Source: Megascapheus bottae
Lineage: Eukaryota > Chordata > Mammalia > Rodentia > Geomyidae
Direction of reading: 5' to 3'
DNA: 64,000 bases
Assembly (NCBI GenBank): GCA_024803745.1
Contig: JANJXV010000025.1
Coordinates: 20,886,610 to 20,950,609 of the forward strand
Of the stretch, positions 19,723 to 31,879 are shown in pieces. The position numbers and the translations under genes were made by a program. The number at the start of each line of letters is the position of its first letter. The stretch's first letter is position 1. A model generated the notes under the pieces. That model was not told the DNA's origin. It ran no database searches and saw nothing but the letters and a program-made list of their open reading frames with translations.

Positions 19723-20162
19723 GACAATTGGTTTTCAAGGACGGCAAAGTTCCTGTCCCGGGTCACACAGCTTCTTGACATCGGAGCTTAGTTTCAGATG
19801 CTGGCTTTTGCCTTTCCACCCTCCCCACGCCACACCCCCCACCCCTGCCCTTTGCCTCCCAGAGCCTTAGGAAAATATCTAGGTGTTCTCTTTCCTTCTC
19901 CGGATCTTGGGCTGCTCCCAGCCTGGTATAGGAGACTCTGATTCTGGGGTGAGAGTCCCAAGGCCCTGTAGTCCCTGGGTTTGCATGCTGCCAGTGCCTC
20001 TGTTGTTCCAGGGAGCGACAGCCTTGCAGTCACGTAGCTAGAGACCGCAGGTGGGTCTGCTCCAGACCTTTTTTCAGAAGAAAATGCAATTAGGGTCTGG
20101 CAGTAGGCTGGCTTCTTCTCCGTTCTTGCCTTGGCTTCGGGATCAAAGGGTAGCATGCTGAG

Positions 20163-20163
<1 letters not shown>
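19723..20163. other. Unique intergenic sequence
   Basis: No exon or repeat recognised. Confidence 0.3.

Positions 20164-20206
<43 letters not shown>
20164..20206. repeat. (TG)n microsatellite
   Basis: About 42 bases of TG followed by an alternating purine-pyrimidine patch (gcacgcgcgcacg). Confidence 0.97.
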
Positions 20207-20339
20207 ACGCGCGCACGTCTGTGCCTGCACGTGTGCATTTGTGCATTTTGGTTAACCCCTTGCTGGTTTGAAAAATCCCCATCAGGATTCACAGGGGCCA
20301 AACTGACTCCTCATTTGTGCTCAGTCATAAGTCACATGC

Positions 20340-20570
20340 CTCGAGGACTTTTTCTGCCAGGTGCCAAGCACTGTGCCAAGCACTTTGTGTGTATAATCTC
20401 ATTTTGAACCCATCACCCCTTGGCAGAATTAACGTTCCGTTTAATCCACACACCAGGTGACGATGTGGACACCGAGAGATGAAGCCCACTCAAAACAGGG
20501 GTCAGCCACCTGAAATCTCCAAAAGTGCCAGTCAAAAGAAAATATTTCTTTCTGTCAGTTAATTTTTCTC
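20340..20570 (-). repeat. MIR relic (reverse)
   Basis: gccaagcactgtgccaagcactttgtgtgtataatctcatttt is the reversed MIR 3' half. It continues with accaggtgacgatgtggacac. Confidence 0.65.
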
Positions 20571-20573
20571 CAG

Positions 20574-20576
<3 letters not shown>

Positions 20577-20614
<38 letters not shown>
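20577..20614. repeat. (TTA)n microsatellite
   Basis: 12-13 trinucleotide units. Confidence 0.97.
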
Positions 20615-20989
20615 GGCCACACGAGCAGGAAGCCAACACAGGCTACCACTGAAGGCTTAGCTGGGTGGTATTCTCATGTGCCCGTCTTACCAGAGGACAA
20701 ATTTCATCCCAGGATGCAGCTAGTTTATTTCTTTTTCGCATAAGGGTGAAGGCCCAGGCTTCTGGCCTCTGTTCACGAGGACACAGTTCTTAAGTTCTAG
20801 AAGGTAGTAGCCTGCATCCTGGCCCTCTTACAAGGTGGTGTCTTATTTTTCAAAGCCAGGAATGGTCTTTCATCCAGTCTGTTAAGGCAGAGAATCACAA
20901 ATCAGAAAATAATCATGGGAGGGCCATCCTATCTTCTTCTTCCTCTTTAATGCCATAATCTAGCCCTGGGAATGCTTGCCTGGACTGTG
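20615..20989. other. Unique intergenic sequence
   Basis: Nothing recognised. Confidence 0.3.
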
Positions 20990-21490
20990 TGCAACTGGTT
21001 AGAATGAAGTCACAAACGACTTAACGTTTCCACTTATATGGAGAAGGCAAAATGTTGGTAGATGGGAGTTTACAGAGGGAGACTAGAAGGGTACTTGCCT
21101 GAGCCTTGCTAGGGTGTGGAGGGAGGTGATAGAGAGGAGACGGTTAATGGGTACAGAGCTGCAGCTGGATGGGGAGAAACGGCTCATGTTCTCTAGCTAC
21201 TGAGGATTCACCATGGCTGACAATAACTAATTGACTTGTTTCGTAATAGCTCATAGAGATGGTTTTGAAATGATAAACGTCCGAGGTGATGGATGTGTCA
21301 ATTGTTCTGATTATCATTACACGTTCCCCATACACCCATTAAAAGCAATCTAGTCATTGGTTCTATGTGCATTTGAGGGGCAGAGGGTTGTTGTATGAGA
21401 TTTCTCTGGGGGTTCCTGAGGATATATCTGCTGCATTTTTGTAAAAAAAAATTTGTAAGTGCACAGAGATTCACAAGAAATAAAAGACCA
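20990..21490 (+). repeat. Old L1 3' end (L1M-like)
   Basis: cacttatatggagaaggcaaaatg, then gatgggagtttacagagggag, gggtacagagctgcagctggatgg, ccgaggtgatggatgtgtcaattgttctgattatcattacac follow, in order, the 3' part of mammalian L1 elements. No reading frame is preserved. Confidence 0.55.
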
Positions 21491-21744
21491 CTCACCTACA
21501 TATAGTATCTTGATACTTTCTTTGTTCTGCTAAAGTCATAAAACCTGTCCAGTGGACTTGCCGTTCGTATGTGTCTGTTCTCATGTTATTTTTCTGTCTC
21601 TTGCCTAATAAGGGATCACTATCAAAAGTTTGGCATTTAGTATCTCCATTGGGATTCGTATACTATTTCTATAAAGATGTGTGAACCACCCAGATTTTGC
21701 CTCTTATGACTTTACTCTTTCCACTCACGACATATATATATTCT

Positions 21745-21922
21745 AGTCCTTGGGCTTGAGCTTGAATTCAGGGGCCTGAGCTTGCTCAAGGCTAGCACTC
21801 TACCACTTTAGCCACCGTATGTATCACTTTTGGCCTTTTCTGTGTATGTGGTACCAAGGAATTGAACCCAGGGCTTCATGCATGCTAGGCAAGCATTCTA
21901 CCATTAGGTTACCCTCCTGGCC
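21745..21922 (-). repeat. IDL-Geo SINE, diverged
   Basis: Shortened Geo part (cctgagcttgctcaaggctagc) joined to gtatgtggtaccaaggaattg and gctaggcaagcattctaccattagg. Confidence 0.85.
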
Positions 21923-22362
21923 CCTCTATTTTCTTGTATGCCAAGGTGACCAGATCTGAGAGAGGAAATGTTTTCCCACCTCTGTGTGGAATGTGATGTG
22001 ACTTTTATCCCCTGGGTAGGTTTTTCCTGGTGGCCTTTGTCAGTCGCAGCAGCAGAAAGTTCCTGAAAAATTCTACATGAGTAGGAGACCAGGTCTTCCC
22101 AGGAAGACCTTGGGAGAAAAAAAAGAGGCAAGAGGAGCTGTGCTTACTCATAAATCAACCAGAAGAAAATATTTAAAAAAACAAATAGCAACCACACTGT
22201 AAGTGTAGTTGTTTGGGTAATAAAATGGATGCATTACCACTGAAAAACGCATGAACCAACTCGGATATTTATGACTCATATAGTGAAAGTCACCAGCACA
22301 TTTTATAATTTTACTTTCTCATGTTTTCTTTCGAGATTATGTTTGTAGGCATCTATCCACCT
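21923..22362. other. Unique AT-rich sequence
   Basis: No gene or repeat recognised. Confidence 0.3.
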
Positions 22363-22997
22363 ACACACACACACACAGACAGACACACACACACAGACAC
22401 ACACACAGACACACACACACAGACACACACACACAGACACAGACACACACAGACACACACACAGACACACAGACACAGACACACACACAGACACACACAC
22501 ACAGACACAGACACACAGACACACACACAGACACACACACAGACACACACACAGACACAGACACACACACACAGACACACACAAACACACACACAGACAC
22601 ACACACACAGACACACACACAGACACACACACAGACACACACACACAGACACACACAGACACACAGACACACACACAGACACAGACACACACACACAGAC
22701 ACACACACACAGACACAGACACACAGACACACACACAGACACACACACAGACACACACACACAGACACAGACACACACACACAGACACACAGAAACACAC
22801 ACACACAGACACACACACAGACACACACACACAGACACACACACAGACACACACACACACAGACACACAGAAACACACACACACAGACACACACACAGAC
22901 ACACACAGACACACACACAGACACACACACACAGACACACACACAGACACACACACACACAGACACACACACAGACAACACACACACACACACACAC
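22363..22997. repeat. 635-bp CA / CAGA compound microsatellite
   Basis: Almost uninterrupted (CA)n in which one CAGA/AGACAC unit recurs every 8-14 bases, with rare variants (aaac at 22583, gaaac at 22792 and 22869). Lacking stops, it appears open in most frames on both strands; this is not coding. Confidence 0.98.
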
Positions 22998-23102
22998 TGC
23001 ATTTTTTCCTTAAAAGTAAGATGGGATTATATTACATATGCTATATAATGTAGTTATGATCATGTCTGTGAGAAGTAACTCATCATTTTTCTATTGGCTG
23101 TG

Positions 23103-23320
23103 CAATATTCTATTTTTTTTTGCCAGTCCTGGGCTTGAGCTCAGGGCCTGAGCACTGTCCTTGGACTTTCTCAAGGCTAGAGCTCTACCACTGGAGCCTC
23201 AGCACCACTTCTGGCTTTTTTTCTATGTATGTGGTACCGAGGAATCGAACCTGGGTCTTCATGCATGCCAGGCAAGCACTTTAATCACTAGGCCAAACTC
23301 CCAGCCCAATATTCTATTTT
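23103..23320 (-). repeat. IDL-Geo SINE with perfect 14-bp target duplication
   Basis: The duplication caatattctatttt lies at 23103-23116 and 23307-23320. Between them are the T run, gccagtcctgggcttgagct, and gccaggcaagcactttaatcactaggcc. A perfect duplication implies recent insertion. Confidence 0.95.
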
Positions 23321-23604
23321 ATAGAGGTTACAATAACTTGTTTAGCAAGTACCTGATAGGAATTCAGGAGAGTGATGATACTTTGTCATTACCAAATAAG
23401 GCCGAGCTATCTTTGTGGGTCCACCGACAATTATAGAAAGATGAATGCTGAGTCAAATGTTGAGGGTACACATTTGAAGATGAGAATAGCTCTCGCTAAT
23501 TTCCCTCCTGAATTTCCATGGTTTCACGTAGCATAACTGGCAACACACACTTCCCTCACACTTGCACACTGGGTGTGTGAAACAACACACAACACACATC
23601 ACAC

Positions 23605-23838
23605 AAGAACCATGCTTTTTTTTTTTTTTTTTTTTTTTTTGCCAGTCTTGGGTTTGGGCTCAGGGTCTGAGCACTGTCCCTGGATGTTCTCAAGGCTAGA
23701 GCTCTACCACTTGAGCCACAGAACCACTTCTGGCTTTTTGCTACTTATGTGGTACGAGGAATTGAACCCGGGTTTTCGTGCATGCTAGGCAAGCACTGTT
23801 CCACTAGGCCAAACCCCCGGCCCAAGAACCATGCTTTT
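23605..23838 (-). repeat. IDL-Geo SINE with perfect 15-bp target duplication
   Basis: aagaaccatgctttt at 23605-23619 and 23824-23838. Long T run, gccagtcttgggtttgggct, ccacttgagccacagaaccac, gctaggcaagcactgttccactaggcc. Young insertion. Confidence 0.96.
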
Positions 23839-24105
23839 ATAGGTTTGTTATCCTTACCTTTTCTTTTTTTCTGCCCATCACCTTGAATGTATCAAGTCTT
23901 TCTAGAGGAACATTAAAAATACTTGTTTCTGGCTGTTTGAAATATGTATTATTATAGACTATACCCACCTATCACTTAGCAGAACACCAAAATATGCTTC
24001 TAGCTGGCTATAATTATGTATTATGACTTCTCCCCACACCCTCTCCCTCCTACCCTCTTTTCTGCTCTCTCTTGCTGTGAAATTAATAGTTAAAAATATC
24101 TCTCC

Positions 24106-24305
24106 CGAGCCTGGAGTTTGGCCTAGTGGTAGAGTGCTTGCCTAGCATGCACAAAGATCCAGGTTCAATTCCTGGGTACCACAAACATAGAAACAGCTGG
24201 AAGTGGTGCTGTGGCTCAAGTGGTAGAGCTCTAGCCTTGAGAAAGCCCAAGGACAGTGGCTCAGGTCCTGAGTTCAAGACCTGGGACTGCCGCATACACA
24301 AAATA
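24106..24305 (+). repeat. IDL-Geo SINE (forward)
   Basis: gcctggagtttggcctagtg, gtagagtgcttgcctagcat, gatccaggttcaattcctgg (tRNA-like boxes A and B), then agctggaagtggtgctgtgg and gagttcaagacctgggactg, with an A-rich tail near 24298. Confidence 0.92.
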
Positions 24306-24487
24306 TATCCCTCCTTCCCTCTTTCCCCTTTCCTTTCCCCTCCTTCCTTCCTCTCCTTCTCTCTTTGTTTTGTTTTCTCAGAAAATATCTCACCATGTAG
24401 CCCAAGCTCTCCTAGAATTCAGCTTTCCTGCCTCAGTTCCCTGAGTCCTGGGATTCCACTCATGGACCACTGTGCCTGCCTCCTAAT
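24306..24487 (-). repeat. CT-rich patch and B1-like SINE
   Basis: 24306-24365 is C/T-rich. 24375-24487 is a reversed B1: ctcaccatgtagcccaagctctcc, ctgcctcagttccctgagtc, ggattccactcatggaccactg. Confidence 0.65.
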
Positions 24488-25508
24488 TTCTATTAGTGAG
24501 CCCAGCACTATTGAAGTTACAAACTGGAAAGTCAAGGGCTGTGTGACAAGAAGGGGACAGGGCTTGATGGCAGAGGACAGAGTTTTCAGGAAGAAGCAGT
24601 GAGCAGATATCTGGGACCCCAGGGCAGTGACAAAGCGAGGCGGAAGCCCACATTGTATTTTACGCTGTCAGGAATCTCTCTCTGAAAATGCCCCCAGCAG
24701 AAGTTCCTCGAAGACATAATTTATCCTAAAACTCTCTGAAAAAGTCAAGTTTTTATGCGCTCTGGAAACAACACAACATTTTGGAACTTCATAAGCTCCC
24801 CACTGAGTATTTTTTCCCCTCTCCCCAAATACCAAAACCTTCAAGAAAACATCACTGATTTCCCACAGTAACCAACCAGTTTCCTGAATTTAGTTAATTG
24901 TCTGAACAGCCTTTGAAAGGATTTTTTTTAAAGAAAAAATAATCACAAACAAAATGTGTTCAATGTCCAGAATAGAAAAGTAAAACATGTAGTCTATGGG
25001 TGGGAGAAATGCTATTCTTTTCATAAAATACAATAGTAATTGCCTTTGCAAAGTCCATGGCATCGTTCATAAAATGATACATGGGCAAAGCTTAACTTGT
25101 GGCATCAAAACAAATATGCCATCAAAGATGAGTGTAAGAAGCAGGTTTGTGTTCCAGGCTAGCTACAGCAGAGTCCCTTCCAGTGGGTTTGGGAGTGCTG
25201 GCCCATGTAGTTGAAGGAAGGGTTACACCCATCCAACTTCACCCTGCTCTCTCCCATTGGAGGGACTAGAGCTATAGCCCCAGTTGAGGGATACATCCTT
25301 TACTTGTCTGTTCAAGGTAGACTTATTTCAACAGGACTTGACTAAAGGTTGAGACCAGAGCTGGATATCAACAAACACAATTTTAAGGCAGATGGAACTG
25401 CTGGACAGGTCCTTGGGATAGCTTGAGCCTTTCCTTTCTGGTTTGAAGCCCTGTTTGTTGGTATCCTCAACTCAGGAAAGGTCAGTGAGACACACCTAGA
25501 CTATCCAA

Positions 25509-25511
<3 letters not shown>
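24488..25511. other. Unique sequence, possible conserved element at 24640-24830
   Basis: 24640-24830 (cacattgtattttacgctgtc, gaagacataatttatcctaaaac, agtttttatgcgctctgg) is unique AT-rich sequence with retained CpGs. No exon. The remainder is unremarkable. Confidence 0.3.

Positions 25512-25570
<59 letters not shown>
25512..25570. repeat. (GA)n microsatellite
   Basis: 59 bases of GA. Confidence 0.98.
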
Positions 25571-25573
<3 letters not shown>

Positions 25574-26270
25574 TCTCTTCTGCTTGATGACCTGCTTCTT
25601 CCTCTGGTGACAGATGCCATGGTGGTGACCTCATTCCTCTAGCAGGGGGTAGGGGGGGAGGCTGCATCTTCTCCTCATGATGGTGGCCTTTCTAAGACAT
25701 GTCACAGCTTATCATCCTGATGTCCTAGACAATCTGATGTGCTCAGAGGCACACACACACAGAGCACACATGTTCTTATAGCCTCTTGGAAACCAGATAT
25801 TCCTAAGAACAATTTATAGTAACAAAGAGCCTTTGTCTCCAGCTGAGGAATATGTCTGCCATGTCTCAGAGCCTTGGGGGGGGGCACTGGACCCTGTAAA
25901 GGCAGACGACCTGTAGGAACACCCACCCACTGACAGGGCTCTTTTCTTTCTTTTAATGATAATGATCACAGTGGCCAGGTGACAGTAACCCCAACATAAT
26001 GTCTGTACTGTCCCTCATTTCCTTCCCAGGCCTAGAGAGGAGCCATGGATGGAAATTAGTTGAGAGAAGGAATGGAGGAAGCTGGGAGCCGTATTTCATA
26101 GTATTAACATGGAGTATGGGGATGGAATGCTCTTTTAATTTTTTTCAAGAGACTGTCACTGACAGACCGCAATGCGTGATGGGCCTTCTCCATCATCAAC
26201 TACAAGTTGACCGAGGTCCTCAGAGAAGTCCTGGAGGACACAGTGTGTGATAATGGCTCAAACCCATGAA
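25571..26270. other. Unique intergenic sequence
   Basis: No gene or repeat recognised. Confidence 0.3.
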
Positions 26271-26362
26271 TCCTTTTTCTGTGTATGTAGTGAGGAATCG
26301 AACCCACAGTTTCATGCATGCTAGGCAAGCAGTCTACCATTAAGTTACATTCCCAGCCCTGA
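26271..26362 (-). repeat. Solitary IDL (ID-like) monomer
   Basis: gtagtgaggaatcgaacccac, catgcatgctaggcaagcagtctaccattaag and cccagccct without the Geo right monomer: either a truncated dimer or an independent ID copy. Confidence 0.8.
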
Positions 26363-26394
26363 GCCACATTCTTAGTCCTTTGCTCTAGGTTATT

Positions 26395-26617
26395 TTCTTG
26401 TGTTTTTTTTTAATTCACTTTTTTTTTTGCCTGAATTGGCTTTGGCATTAGGGCTTGTCTTACACTCCAACCCTCCCTTCACCTCCTGTGTAGCTGGAAT
26501 TATAGGCAATAATAGGCTTGGTGGTTGAGATGAGATCTTAATAACATTCTACCTGGTAACATTTATTTCCCAAGCAACTGGGATTCCAGGCACAAGCCAC
26601 TGCTTCTGGCCTGCCAA
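26395..26617 (-). repeat. B1-like SINE, diverged
   Basis: T runs, ccctcccttcacctcctgtgtagctggaattatagg, then a second half aagcaactgggattccaggcacaagcc. Confidence 0.55.
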
Positions 26618-29600
26618 ATTCTGTTTTCATCAAGAAGGAATAGAGAGCAGATTCAGACACAGTCTGTGGTAGAAATTATGGCAGTCTTTGGTCTGTCTAT
26701 CTATGGGAGATAACTGGCTTCCCACATATAGGCGTGATATACATGAAGAAATAAACAATTCTCTAGCTTGCAGTCTACTGGAATCATTTGAGAGGAGCTA
26801 AAGAGTATTACTGGCTGGAGAATTGATAACATTCTCCCAGGCTGCAAAATTGCTCATTTAAAGTGAACCACCAATGGGAGTTACTCAAACTTCAACAGAT
26901 GAACAACTCATTTAGATGTGGTTAACACAGATAATTGTTTTAGAAAGTTTAACTGAGGTCGATTGGGAGCTGGGGTCTATACGTAAGGCAACTGCTGATC
27001 ACTGATTATGATTTGAGATGCAAAATTCCAGTAGAACTTGATTCTGTGATAAAGCCTGTCCAAAGTCTCCTATACAATAAACAATGCCACCTGAATCCTT
27101 CTTTTATGGGAAGGAGGAGCCAAAGTTTGTGTGTCCACATACAACCTTTTTTGAAAGGACAGATCACTCTCAATCAAAGTCACGGGCTAATGGTTTCAGA
27201 ACCTTGGACAGAGGCACAGATCCTAGTGTTTAAAGAGCCAGTGCCTAAACTGAAGAAAGACCAAGAATCAATTCGGTGTTAGGAAAGCATTTGCAAAATG
27301 ATGGCACTAGAGTCATTTTTGATGACTCTCACGTAGGAGAGTTTTAGAAAAATATTTACCTCATGGAAGGAATCTGTCTTAGGTGATCTACGATTTGCTG
27401 GGTGATATTCAGTTTGATTTCTTTAAAGAAATAAATTGGGTCCTGAAGTAGAGCCATGCAGTATTATGCCAGGATTGTCACTAGATGGAGGTGAGGTTTA
27501 GTGAAGTTCCCCTTTAAATGTGGGGATCCTGTCAGATAAGTGTTAATTCTTGGGGTGAGGAATGTACCCCTCAAGAAGGAATGCATTCTGTTGTTTCTCT
27601 TTGAAACAAAGACAGCACTTCTGTGTTTCTAAATACCATATTTCCAAGTTGCCTGAACCAAGCCTCAGTTTCCTTAAGTTATCATGTTTCATTTTTCCCC
27701 TAAATGACCTTGGTCCCTTCATCTTAAGGGAAGTACATGCAGAAGAGCTCTTGTATTTGTTGTTTGCTGACCATGCCTCAGTTTCCCCTAGTCTAGCCAG
27801 CTTCAGGATGATTTTGGATTCCTCATTAATGGAATTAAAGGATGACTTTAACCTAAAGATCCACCTTGGATGACCAAAAAAAGAAAAAGCTCCAGGACCA
27901 AGCTCCTGATTCAGGTGAGATTGTATGAGACGCGAATAAACACCTAGAGAAGGCATCTGCTGAAGTAACCCTGGGCTTAAATGAAAGATCAGTCATTTCC
28001 CTGGCTACCTGGAGCAAGTTTAGTTGACTCTCCAGTGACCCTCAGTGTTCTCATCTGAAAAGCAGAGGCACCAGCATTCCTTCCAGACATGCTGGCACGA
28101 GTTAGATGGGAAGGAGAACTCACCAGCTCCTTAGTTGAGACACATCTAAAGCTTTCTCTCCAAGCTGTGAAGGAGTGTTGACAAAGCTTTATGCCATTTG
28201 GCTTTGGCCTGCTCTGCCCTTTCTTGTTTTGCTGGGTCACAAGGACTCAGCAATTCTGGTCTTTCCTGAATGAAGATTCTCATGGCCCTGACCAGCAGCT
28301 TCTCTGTGACCCTCTCAGCAATGCCTTTACTTTTCTGTACTTCCCCTAGATGTACAAGTCACTTTCTGTCTCTGAGTCGATGCCAGGTTGGGTTGTGACG
28401 GATAGTTTGTGGGTGGCTGTCAGGATTGATGATGGCTTGTGTGGGAAAACGCACAGTGAGTTTGAGTGAACCCACTAAAAAAAAAGTTCTACCTTACAGA
28501 GAAAGGTCAAGCAGACTGTTTTAATTATGATGCTGCTATAATCTATCTCATGCTTGGATGACCTAGGTTTGAAAAGTTGCAAAGCGATGCACTATTCCCA
28601 AGTCTTAAAAAGACATAAAAATAATGTGATCTTTTGGAGAATGACTCAGACTCTTGCAGAACTGGTGAGGAGGTAGAATAAAGTGTTGGAGAGGGAGAGG
28701 TGTTGAGTGATTTTTAGCTTCATTTTGGATACAACTCATTCATGTCTTTGGACTCAGTATCCTTACTGTATATCCAGGGAACTGTTGGAGGCTTTGAAAA
28801 GTTCTGCCACCGGTCATCACCCAGTTTCCTACAGAAATGATCGTGCAGTCTATTTTGTGGAAGTTGAAACTCGGGAATGAAGAACGTTGAGGGTGGACAC
28901 ATGCAGTCACTGATTCACTGTCAATATGTGAAAATGGAGCCAGGTAACTTGAGGGGATGCGTGGGATTGGAGAGGATTCTAAGAGGGTGATACTGGCGAG
29001 TATCTCATAATCTTACATGTTGAGCAGAAACCCCCTTTATACAACTACTTTAAGTAAAATAAAAAAAGAGACTTTCCAAAGGTGACACAGCTTACACTCG
29101 GAGCCAATATCTTCAGTATTTGACCACGAGGGCACCTATTTGTCTTGCAGGTAACTGGGGGAAAGAAATAGAATTTGCAGAATGTTCTAGATGAAGACAA
29201 TCCTTCAGAAATCTTCCAGGACGTGTTCAAGGACACATAATCACAGTGGATATGCTGGAATTTGAACCACTGACAATCAGACACCCAAGTCCAAGCAGAT
29301 ACTAGATTTCTCTTAGTGATTACAGCTGCCCACCGTCTCAGAGATGTACAGGGGATCAGATCAGAGGAGAAGCCACATGTGTACCTATGAATGGTGCTGT
29401 TTAGGATTTCAGGAGGTAGAGCTCTGTGCTCTTAAATTTGAAAATGGAGTTGGTAAAACAGGAGGCAGGTGGTTCTCTGATTTCATTCTAACTCTCAGCT
29501 TAATGTGTTGAGTGTAATGCCCATTGGAAAAACCATTTATGAGTTTTAAAGTGTTCTGAAATTTAGAGGAAATTCTATAAAGTGTGACAAAACAGGTACA

Positions 29601-29640
29601 GACAGACATACCTGATCTAAATAATATGTAGAATCTAAAA
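26618..29640. other. 3-kb SINE-free interval
   Basis: No IDL-Geo, composite or B1 copy is recognisable for about 3 kb, although the window average is one SINE per 1-1.5 kb. No exon is supported: the largest open frame (27543-27956, minus) has no family resemblance. It lies 5-8 kb beyond the 3' end of GPR139. Confidence 0.5.
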
Positions 29641-29832
29641 CGAGTGTGTGTCCTGGGGCTTGAACTCAGGGACTGGACACTGTTCTTGAGCTCTTTTTTG
29701 CTCAAGGCTAGCACTCTATCATTTGAGTCACAACTCCACTTCTGTCTTTGTCTCATGGACTATTTTGCCTAGGCTGGCTTCAAACCCTAGCAGCTAAGAT
29801 TACAGGCATGAGCCACCGGCATCCAGCTAGAA
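29641..29832 (-). repeat. Composite SINE (B1-like + Geo)
   Basis: gtcctggggcttgaactcag, gctcaaggctagcactctatc, a deletion in the middle, then agctaagattacaggcatgagcc. Confidence 0.8.
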
Positions 29833-29929
29833 TCTAAAACTTTTGAACTCATCGAAGTAGGATATAGAATCCTGGTGTGAGAGGCTCAGGAAGACAGGCA
29901 GGGAAGGTGTCAGGAACAGCTGTCCAAGG

Positions 29930-30200
29930 GGATAAAGATTCAGTCAGATGAGAGGATATGTTTTACAGTTGGTTGTGTGGTGGAGTGACAGGTCAATAAT
30001 ATTGTAAATGGCAAAACAACCAAGAAAATCAATTCCAAATGTTCCATCGCAAATAAATGATTGGTGAGGTGGTAGTAGGTTAATTATCTTGATTTAATCA
30101 TTCCACATTAAGTACGTATATCAAAACATGACATTGCACCCCGCAAATGTACACAATTGTAACTGTTCAATTAAAAATAATATTCATAAAAAAGTCAGCA
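29930..30200 (+). repeat. Old L1 3' end (L1M-like)
   Basis: ggtgaggtggtagtaggttaattatcttgatttaatcattcc, gtacgtatatcaaaacatgacattgcaccccgc and acaattgtaactgttcaattaaaaata match, in order, the generic mammalian L1 3' UTR ending with an A-rich tail. Confidence 0.7.
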
Positions 30201-30794
30201 GTCAGCGATTGCTTGAATATACATATATACATATATACACACACAGATATATATATGTATATGTATATGCACAAACCAAACACCAGTACGCACCATATTA
30301 GATTTTATTATAATACAAACAAGTCCACAAACACAATATATGGTCTACTTAAGAAAATAGGAACATTTACTAATGTTCAGTGGTGTCCTTCTATTCCATC
30401 CTTACAGCTGCAAGAGCTAACCTAGCCACTGATTTACTTCACATAGACTCCCCTTGCTGGGTGAAGTATCCTTCCCAGTTGTGAAGTGTTTGGCAATCTA
30501 TTCCCCTGCCTTCTCATGGCCCATAGTCTGTTATCCTCTCCTTCACTTCCTCAGGAGACCAGCCTTGGAGTGGTTCAAGCAAATAGGCCTAGCACACACG
30601 TGAGAATCACTGCATTGTGCAAACCAAGGACACAGACCACACAGAAAGGAAGACGTCGCTGAGCAGTCTTTCATGGAGGCACCACAGAAACCCAGGCTAA
30701 GGTAACTGCACGACCTTAGTAGCAGCTGTTTTCGCTTCAATTCTAAAACTGGCCTAAAAGAAAAGGCCTACAAATATGTGAAGTTCAAAACAAA
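30201..30794. other. Unique sequence with (AC/AT)n patch
   Basis: 30218-30268 is an imperfect acatat/atgtat run. Otherwise nothing recognised. Confidence 0.35.
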
Positions 30795-30908
30795 ACAAAC
30801 CCCAAGTGGAGCTGTGGCTCAAAGTGGTAGAATAGTAGCCTTGACCAAATAAAGAGCTCAGGGAAGGCTCCCAGGCCCTGAGATCAAACCCAAACAAACA
30901 AACAAAAC
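30795..30908 (+). repeat. Geo right monomer only
   Basis: caagtggagctgtggctcaa, gtagccttgaccaaataaagagctcaggg, ccaggccctgagatcaaacc, with a (CAAA)n tail. Confidence 0.75.
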
Positions 30909-30954
30909 CCAACTTTTCATTACAGTTCATAATTATGACTATAAATAATAATAA

Positions 30955-31222
30955 ATTAGATGAGTGCCCGTGGCTTATGCTTGTAATACTAGCTGCTCTG
31001 AAAGCTGAGATCTGAGGATCCCAGTTCAAAGCTAGTCCAGCTAGGAAAATCCGTGAGACCCTTCTCTCCAGTTAGCCACCAAAAAGCCAGAAGTAGAAAT
31101 ATGGCTCCAGTGGTAGAGTGCCAGCCATGAGCTAGACAGCAAAAGGACAATGCCCAGGCCCTGAGTTCAAGCTCCAGTACTGGCACACACATGCACACAC
31201 ATGCACACACACACACACACAC
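30955..31222 (+). repeat. Composite SINE with (CA)n tail
   Basis: gcccgtggcttatgcttgtaatac, gagatctgaggatcccagttc, ccagttagccaccaaaaagc, gagttcaagctccagtactg, tail (CA) with gc interruptions. Confidence 0.85.
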
Positions 31223-31604
31223 ACATACGCATAATAATAAATCATAAATTAAAGGTCTTGATACAATCTGAGATACGTTTTAGGAGACATATATTCATGT
31301 CATGTGGTACACATTCACGTGTATTTTTTCTGTCAAGGACAGTAATTGAACATTTTTTAAAAGATTATGTTGTAAGATAGAAAATATGGTCAGAAAGAAA
31401 AAGATGGAATTACTACCCTTATCCTTTGAGAGAACTCATTAATGTCTGAAGAAAGACTTCTTTTTTTCCCCTTCTGAACACCAGTCCTTACTTTTTTAAC
31501 GTACAATTAAAGACACAGAACTGAGAGCACTGAAATTCAGACTTAATTTTTCCATCTTCCAAACATCCTCAAAGAGGAATGATTCAACCTTTAAAGATAT
31601 TTGC
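31223..31604. other. Unique AT-rich sequence
   Basis: Nothing recognised. Confidence 0.3.
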
Positions 31605-31834
31605 ATATAACCCTGACGCTAGTGGCTTATGCCTGCAATCCCGATTATTCAGGAGGCTGAGGTTTGAGGATCACGATGTGAAGCCAGTCCAGACAAGGAA
31701 AGTCCACGAGATCCTTATCTCCAATGAACTATCAAAAAAGCTAGAAGTGGAGCTAGAGGCTCAAGTGGTAAAGTGCTAAACTTGAGCAAAAAAGCTCAGA
31801 GACAAGGTCTTGGCCCTGAGCTCAAGCCCCACGT

Positions 31835-31877
<43 letters not shown>
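31605..31877 (+). repeat. Composite SINE with (CA)n tail
   Basis: acgctagtggcttatgcctgc, ggaggctgaggtttgaggatc, agtggagctagaggctcaag, ctgagctcaagccccacgtc, then (CA)20 at 31837-31877. Confidence 0.88.

Positions 31878-31879
<2 letters not shown>

Noticed and set aside
22303..23013. Open frames of 213-230 codons on both strands in the CA/CAGA array
   Set aside because: Pure C/V/S or T/H/D/R repeats dictated by the microsatellite; simultaneously open on both strands.
24106..24180. tRNA-like sequence (box A and box B) as a real tRNA gene
   Set aside because: It is the IDL monomer of a SINE, repeated many times in the window, with an A-rich tail and no full cloverleaf.
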